Shown here one piece after another: positions 32,575 through 35,583 of a stretch of DNA of 35,583 nucleotides (the first letter of the stretch is position 1; every line of letters starts with the position of its first letter). Source of the stretch: Gottfriedia acidiceleris (lineage in GTDB: Bacteria > Bacillota > Bacilli > Bacillales > Bacillaceae_G); assembly GCF_004138285.1 (NCBI RefSeq), contig NZ_SCFN01000026.1, positions 24,001 through 59,583 of the forward strand, given 5' to 3'. Under the pieces are notes generated by a model, which made no database searches, had not been told where the DNA came from, and saw only the letters and a list, made by a program, of their open reading frames with translations. Both the position numbers and the translations under genes were made by a program.

Positions 32575-33385
32575 TACGTTTCACCTTCCAATTCCATTTA
32601 GATGTAGTGGACTCTTCTGGTGATTTTAGTTCAGTATTTAATAAATTTACAAGCTCGTCTTTTGATAATTCTCTGTATAGATTTCCATTCCTTGCTACTG
32701 AAACTGCACCTGTTTCCTCGGAAACTACAATCGTAATACTATCAGTAACTTCACTGATTCCAACTGCAGCTCGATGTCTCGTTCCTAATTCCTTTGAAAT
32801 AAATGCACTCTCAGATAAAGGTAAGTAACAGGCTGCTGCTGTAATCTTTTCACCTTGTATAATTACCGCTCCGTCATGTAGTGGTGTATTTGGTATAAAG
32901 ATATTAATCAATAATTCTGATGATAAATTAGCATTCATTCGAATACCGGACTCTATATAGTCACCCATACCTGTTTGTCTCTCAAATGAAATAAGTGCAC
33001 CTATTCTTCGTTTAGCCATGTATTCAGTGGCTTTTGCAATGTTCTCAACAATATCATTTCGGTCATTAATCCCACTACCTGTCGTTCTAGAGAAGAAACG
33101 ACCACGTCCAAGCTGTTCTAGTGCTCTCCTTAATTCTGGTTGAAAGATAATAATAACCGCCAAGAATCCCCATGTTAATGCTTGATCCATTAAAAATTGT
33201 AAAGTATGCAAGCCAAATAGACTGCTTAATACTTTTACGACAATAATGATTGTTACACCCTTTAAGAGTTGGACAGCCTTCGTCCCTTGAATAATGATAA
33301 TTAATCTATAAATAACAAACCAAACTATTAGTATGTCTAATCCATTCTGTAAATACTGTAAAAAATTTATATGTAAAGAAGGCAT
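32567..33385 (-). CDS. cdaA: Diadenylate cyclase CdaA (c-di-AMP synthase)
   Basis: Joins two ATP into c-di-AMP, which controls potassium and osmolyte transport and cell-wall balance. The 272-residue protein has three N-terminal TMs (about 10-80) and a DAC domain with the catalytic DGA motif (TPLHDGAVI) and RHR motif (GTRHRAAVG). SYLPLSES-like ACYLPLSESAFI and VVSEETGAVSVARNG are family-typical. Start: ATG at 33385 after GGAGGG. First gene of cdaA-cdaR-glmM; the sigW-rsiW pair that precedes it in B. subtilis is missing here. Confidence 0.96.
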   Translation of the reverse strand: MPSLHINFLQYLQNGLDILIVWFVIYRLIIIIQGTKAVQLLKGVTIIIVVKVLSSLFGLHTLQFLMDQALTWGFLAVIIIFQPELRRALEQLGRGRFFSRTTGSGINDRNDIVENIAKATEYMAKRRIGALISFERQTGMGDYIESGIRMNANLSSELLINIFIPNTPLHDGAVIIQGEKITAAACYLPLSESAFISKELGTRHRAAVGISEVTDSITIVVSEETGAVSVARNGNLYRELSKDELVNLLNTELKSPEESTTSKWNWKVKRNG

Positions 33386-33428
33386 CTTTTACCCTCCAAA
33401 TTCTATAGAATAAAACTGTATCTTGAGT

Positions 33429-33437
33429 ATTATACCA
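33429..33437 (-). promoter_or_regulatory. Extended -10 promoter of cdaA
   Basis: TGG then TATAAT on the minus strand, 44 bases before the start codon. The -35 region (TTTTGT at 17 bp) is weak, as is usual for extended -10 promoters. Confidence 0.55.
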
Positions 33438-33635
33438 TATTTTTGCAATACACAAAATTTGTGAGTTATTAAATATATTAACAATACTTTAACGACTATT
33501 TTAGTTATATTAAACAAATTGACAGAATTATATATGTGGCTTTCTAGATTCGTAGGAGAATAACCAACAATTCTTATTTGATTTTATTAAAGAGGTTTTT
33601 GAAGGACAGTTCCCCAGATTTTATTGAAAAATACA

Positions 33636-33658
33636 AAAAAGCTAGCGATTGCTAGCTT
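33636..33658 (-). terminator. Intrinsic terminator of rocF
   Basis: Stem AAGCTAGC/GCTAGCTT with loop AATC, then TTTTTTG on the minus strand. Confidence 0.85.
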
Positions 33659-33674
33659 CATGTTGTTGAAATAT

Positions 33675-34574
33675 TTATAGTAACTTTTCACCTAATAATG
33701 AGCCTATTAATGCTACGGCTACGATTGCTGTTCTATTTCTTTCATCTAAAATTGGATTAACTTCTACGAACTCAATTGAAGTAATAATATCAGCGTCAGA
33801 TAACATTTCCATCGCTAAGTGACCTTCTCTATAAGTGATTCCTCCAGGAACAGGTGTACCAACTCCAGGAACGTGAATTGGATCTAGACCATCAAGATCT
33901 AATGATAAGTGTACACCGTCACACCCTTTCAAGTGGTCAATGCTTTCTTCCATTACTTTTGTCATTCCTAATTTATCAATTTCATGCATTGTATAAACTT
34001 TAATTCCTAATTCTTTAATAATTGCTCTTTCGCCTTCATCAAGATCGCGTGCGCCAATAATGATTACGTTCTCTGGTTTTACTTTAGGGAAGTAACCACC
34101 TATTTTTGTTAATAAATCGTGACCATGACCTAAAGAAACAGCTAAAGACATACCATGAATATTACCAGATGGAGATGTTTCAGCAGTATTTAAATCTCCA
34201 TGTGCATCAAACCAAATTAATCCAAGATTATTATAATGTTTTGATACACCTGCTAATGTACCGATTGCAATACTATGATCACCACCAAGTACTAGTGGCA
34301 TTCTGTTTCTTTTAATAACTTCATCCACTTCAGCAGCAAGCTTTTCACATGTTTCTTTTACAGATTTTAAGTTCTTTAAATTATGTTCTGAATTATCTTC
34401 TTTAACTGGTGTACGTTCTACTAAAATATCGCCTAAGTCTTCTACTTGATAAGACATTCTTTCAATACGTTCGTGTAATTGTGCATATCTAATTGCACTT
34501 GGCCCCATATCTACTCCACGTCTAGTTTGTCCTAAATCTAATGGTACTCCAATAATTGAAATATCTTTTAACAT
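33675..34574 (-). CDS. rocF: Arginase RocF
   Basis: Manganese enzyme that hydrolyses arginine to ornithine and urea, the entry to arginine catabolism. 299 residues. Metal and substrate motifs are all present: LVLGGDHSIAIGT, WFDAHGDLN, SLDLDGLDPIHVPGVGTPVPGG and EFVEVNPILDE. Start: ATG at 34574 after GGGGGAAATAAAA; an in-frame codon at 34589 lies upstream of that site. Single gene with a terminator at 33636-33658. A near-consensus cre site in its leader (34606-34620) suggests repression by CcpA on good carbon sources. Confidence 0.96.
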   Translation of the reverse strand: MLKDISIIGVPLDLGQTRRGVDMGPSAIRYAQLHERIERMSYQVEDLGDILVERTPVKEDNSEHNLKNLKSVKETCEKLAAEVDEVIKRNRMPLVLGGDHSIAIGTLAGVSKHYNNLGLIWFDAHGDLNTAETSPSGNIHGMSLAVSLGHGHDLLTKIGGYFPKVKPENVIIIGARDLDEGERAIIKELGIKVYTMHEIDKLGMTKVMEESIDHLKGCDGVHLSLDLDGLDPIHVPGVGTPVPGGITYREGHLAMEMLSDADIITSIEFVEVNPILDERNRTAIVAVALIGSLLGEKLL

Positions 34575-34605
34575 TTTTATTTCCCCCATCGACTGAATTC
34601 ATAAA

Positions 34606-34620
34606 AGAAAACGCTTACTT
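34606..34620 (-). promoter_or_regulatory. cre-like CcpA site in the rocF leader
   Basis: Minus strand AAGTAAGCGTTTTCT fits the cre consensus WTGNAANCGNWNNCW with one mismatch. It lies between the predicted promoter and the ribosome binding site, where CcpA would act as a roadblock. Confidence 0.5.
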
Positions 34621-34672
34621 GATTTTGAAAAAATATAATTTTTTGACTGTTAAAGTTATTAATTATATTAAT

Positions 34673-34702
34673 AGTTTAAATCTTTTGAAACAAATGGGTC
34701 AA
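34673..34702 (-). promoter_or_regulatory. Possible sigma-A promoter of rocF
   Basis: TTGACC, 18-bp spacer, TAAACT on the minus strand. No -12/-24 TGGCAC...TTGCA element of the SigL type seen in B. subtilis roc promoters. Confidence 0.4.
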
Positions 34703-34771
34703 CTCGACATTTTTTTGTATACATATGCATTTTGAGCACTTGAATTGCTATATCTTATGATTATATACAAC

Positions 34772-34800
34772 AAAAAACCTTAGTCAAATGACTAAGGTTT
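34772..34800 (-). terminator. Intrinsic terminator of the tRNA operon
   Basis: Perfect stem AAACCTTAGTCA/TGACTAAGGTTT, then TTTTTTG on the minus strand, 14 bases after tRNA-Ala. Confidence 0.85.
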
Positions 34801-34814
34801 AACTTTATGTATAT

Positions 34815-34890
34815 TGGTGGAGCCTAGCGGGATCGAACCGCTGACCTCCTGCGTGCAAGGCAGGCGCTCTCCCAGCTGAGCTAAGGCCCC
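34815..34890 (-). tRNA. tRNA-Ala (TGC)
   Basis: Cloverleaf on the minus strand beginning GGGGCCTTAGCTCAGC; anticodon loop CTTGCAC reads TGC; T arm GGTTCGATCC; encoded 3' CCA. Last gene of the cluster before the terminator. Confidence 0.97.
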
Positions 34891-34910
34891 ACTATTTATA
34901 TATATGCGAA

Positions 34911-34985
34911 TGGAGCGGAAGACGGGGCTCGAACCCGCGACCCCAACCTTGGCAAGGTTGTATTCTACCACTGAACTACTTCCGC
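34911..34985 (-). tRNA. tRNA-Gly (GCC)
   Basis: Begins GCGGAAGTAGTTCAGTGG; anticodon loop TTGCCAA reads GCC; T arm GGCTCGAACC; encoded 3' CCA. Confidence 0.97.
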
Positions 34986-35001
34986 ACATAAAAAAAAAGA
35001 G

Positions 35002-35074
35002 TGAGCCATGAAGGATTCGAACCTTCGACCCTCTGATTAAAAGTCAGATGCTCTACCTACTGAGCTAATGGCTC
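35002..35074 (-). tRNA. tRNA-Lys (TTT)
   Basis: Begins GAGCCATTAGCTCAGTAGG; anticodon loop CTTTTAA reads TTT; T arm GGTTCGAATCC; discriminator A. CCA is not encoded, so it must be added after transcription. Confidence 0.96.
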
Positions 35075-35100
35075 GTAATAAATTACGATTAAATAAAAAA

Positions 35101-35175
35101 TGGCTGGGCTACCTGGATTCGAACCAGGGCATGACGGAATCAAAATCCGTTGCCTTACCGCTTGGCTATAGCCCA
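35101..35175 (-). tRNA. tRNA-Gln (TTG)
   Basis: Begins TGGGCTATAGCCAAGCGG; anticodon loop TTTTGAT reads TTG; T arm GGTTCGAATCC; encoded 3' CCA. Confidence 0.97.
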
Positions 35176-35183
35176 ACAATAAA

Positions 35184-35268
35184 TGGTGGAGGGGGACGGA
35201 TTCGAACCGCCGAACCCACAGGGAGCGGATTTACAGTCCGCCGCGTTTAGCCACTTCGCTACCCCTCC
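35184..35268 (-). tRNA. tRNA-Tyr (GTA)
   Basis: An 85-base class II tRNA with a long variable arm; begins GGAGGGGTAGCGAAGTGG; anticodon loop CTGTAAA reads GTA; encoded 3' CCA. Confidence 0.97.
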
Positions 35269-35286
35269 GGTATTTATTAAATTAGA

Positions 35287-35362
35287 TGGTGGAGGATGAC
35301 GGGCTCGAACCGCCGACCCCCTGCTTGTAAGGCAGGTGCTCTCCCAGCTGAGCTAATCCTCC
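35287..35362 (-). tRNA. tRNA-Val (TAC)
   Basis: Begins GGAGGATTAGCTCAGC; anticodon loop CTTACAA reads TAC; T arm GGTTCGAGCC; encoded 3' CCA. Confidence 0.97.
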
Positions 35363-35371
35363 GTAATAAAA

Positions 35372-35446
35372 TGGTGACCCGTACGGGACTCGAACCCGTG
35401 TTACCGCCGTGAAAGGGCGGTGTCTTAACCGCTTGACCAACGGGCC
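35372..35446 (-). tRNA. tRNA-Glu (TTC)
   Basis: Begins GGCCCGTTGGTCAAGCGG; anticodon loop CTTTCAC reads TTC; T arm GGTTCGAGTCC; encoded 3' CCA. Confidence 0.97.
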
Positions 35447-35462
35447 AGTACAACTTTTCCTA

Positions 35463-35535
35463 AGCTTCCAACCGGGCTCGAACCGGTGACCTCTTCCTTA
35501 CCATGGAAGTACTCTGCCTGCTGAGCTATGGAAGC
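35463..35535 (-). tRNA. tRNA-Thr (GGT)
   Basis: Begins GCTTCCATAGCTCAGCAGG; anticodon stem CTTCC/GGAAG encloses ATGGTAA, read as GGT; T arm GGTTCGAGCCC; discriminator T. CCA is not encoded. Confidence 0.95.
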
Positions 35536-35548
35536 ATTAAGTTAAAAA

Positions 35549-35583
35549 TGGCTCCGCAGGTAGGGTTCGAACCTACGACCACT
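35549..35583 (-). tRNA. tRNA 3' part, cut by the window edge (probably Asn)
   Basis: Only the T arm and acceptor end (GTAGGTTCGAACCCTAC, then CTGCGGAGCCA) are inside the window. The acceptor resembles Bacillus tRNA-Asn, but the anticodon lies outside. Confidence 0.75.

Noticed and set aside
33535-33610. Fragment reading FDFIKEVFEGQFPRFY on the plus strand, possible pseudogene
   Set aside because: Only about 22 codons open, no start or ribosome binding site, and no recognisable relation to a gene family.
34792-34989. 65-codon ORF across tRNA-Ala and tRNA-Gly, minus strand
   Set aside because: It is a translation of tRNA genes (GSSPV and GALAQLGERLPC are typical tRNA artefacts).
35068-35250. 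60-codon plus-strand ORF over tRNA-Gln and tRNA-Tyr
   Set aside because: Antisense of tRNA genes; GYLDSNQG and GGGGRIRTAEPTG are well-known spurious translations.
1-35583. CRISPR arrays, transposases, prophage or defence genes
   Set aside because: I looked for regularly spaced repeats, IS ends with transposase ORFs and phage genes and saw none; the only repeat candidates are those listed.

Overview
The window looks like chromosome of a spore-forming, low-G+C Gram-positive bacterium of the Bacillaceae. It is AT-rich (roughly one third G+C), has strong AGGAGG-type ribosome binding sites and TTG starts, carries a spore germinant-receptor operon, a glmS ribozyme, the cdaA-cdaR-glmM-glmS block and a Bacillus-type tRNA cluster. 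Species cannot be fixed from the sequence alone.

Layout. 1-5.5 kb: the 5' part of an MFS exporter (reading off the left edge), a small membrane protein, an MsrA-MsrB fusion, MscL, a secreted CwlO-like D,L-endopeptidase with a WalR-type box, and lysA. lysA is preceded by a clear lysine riboswitch with its own promoter and intrinsic terminator. 5.9-11.3 kb: a 17-codon basic ORF with a terminator, a CDF cation exporter, and membrane or stress genes (VC0807-like, DinB, DoxX, TVP38, DUF4870-like, DedA-like). 11.6-14.5 kb: an aldo/keto reductase and MFS pair next to a divergent HxlR regulator, the arrangement of B. subtilis ytbE-ytbD/ytcD. 14.5-18.6 kb: a lipoprotein, secreted alkaline phosphatase and a translationally coupled copC-copD pair. 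18.56-19.07 kb: two identical terminator hairpins enclosing a GC-rich palindromic repeat. 19.1-23.2 kb: a YjzC-like protein, mgsA, an OmpR/EnvZ-type two-component system and a small His-rich membrane protein-PspA operon whose promoter carries a tandem 11-bp repeat. 23.4-26.9 kb: a gerA-gerB-gerC operon; gerC has no convincing in-frame start and an A8 tract lies at the expected start. 27.1-27.5 kb: two near-identical unrecognised small genes (36 and 33 codons), one with a sigma-G-like promoter. 27.6-33.4 kb: cdaA-cdaR-glmM and glmS, the latter behind a glmS ribozyme. 33.7-34.6 kb: rocF (arginase) with a near-consensus cre site. 34.8 kb to the end: eight complete tRNA genes and part of a ninth, all on the minus strand.

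How the genes work together. cdaA/cdaR make and tune c-di-AMP, while glmM and glmS make amino-sugar precursors for peptidoglycan. The CwlO-like hydrolase and lysA (DAP to lysine) also touch the cell wall. PspA with its membrane partner and the two-component system form a plausible envelope-stress module. The best candidates for something undescribed are the tandem small genes at 27.1-27.5 kb, the 11-bp-phased operator in front of the PspA operon, the odd gerC start, and the long-range pairings in the glmS leader.
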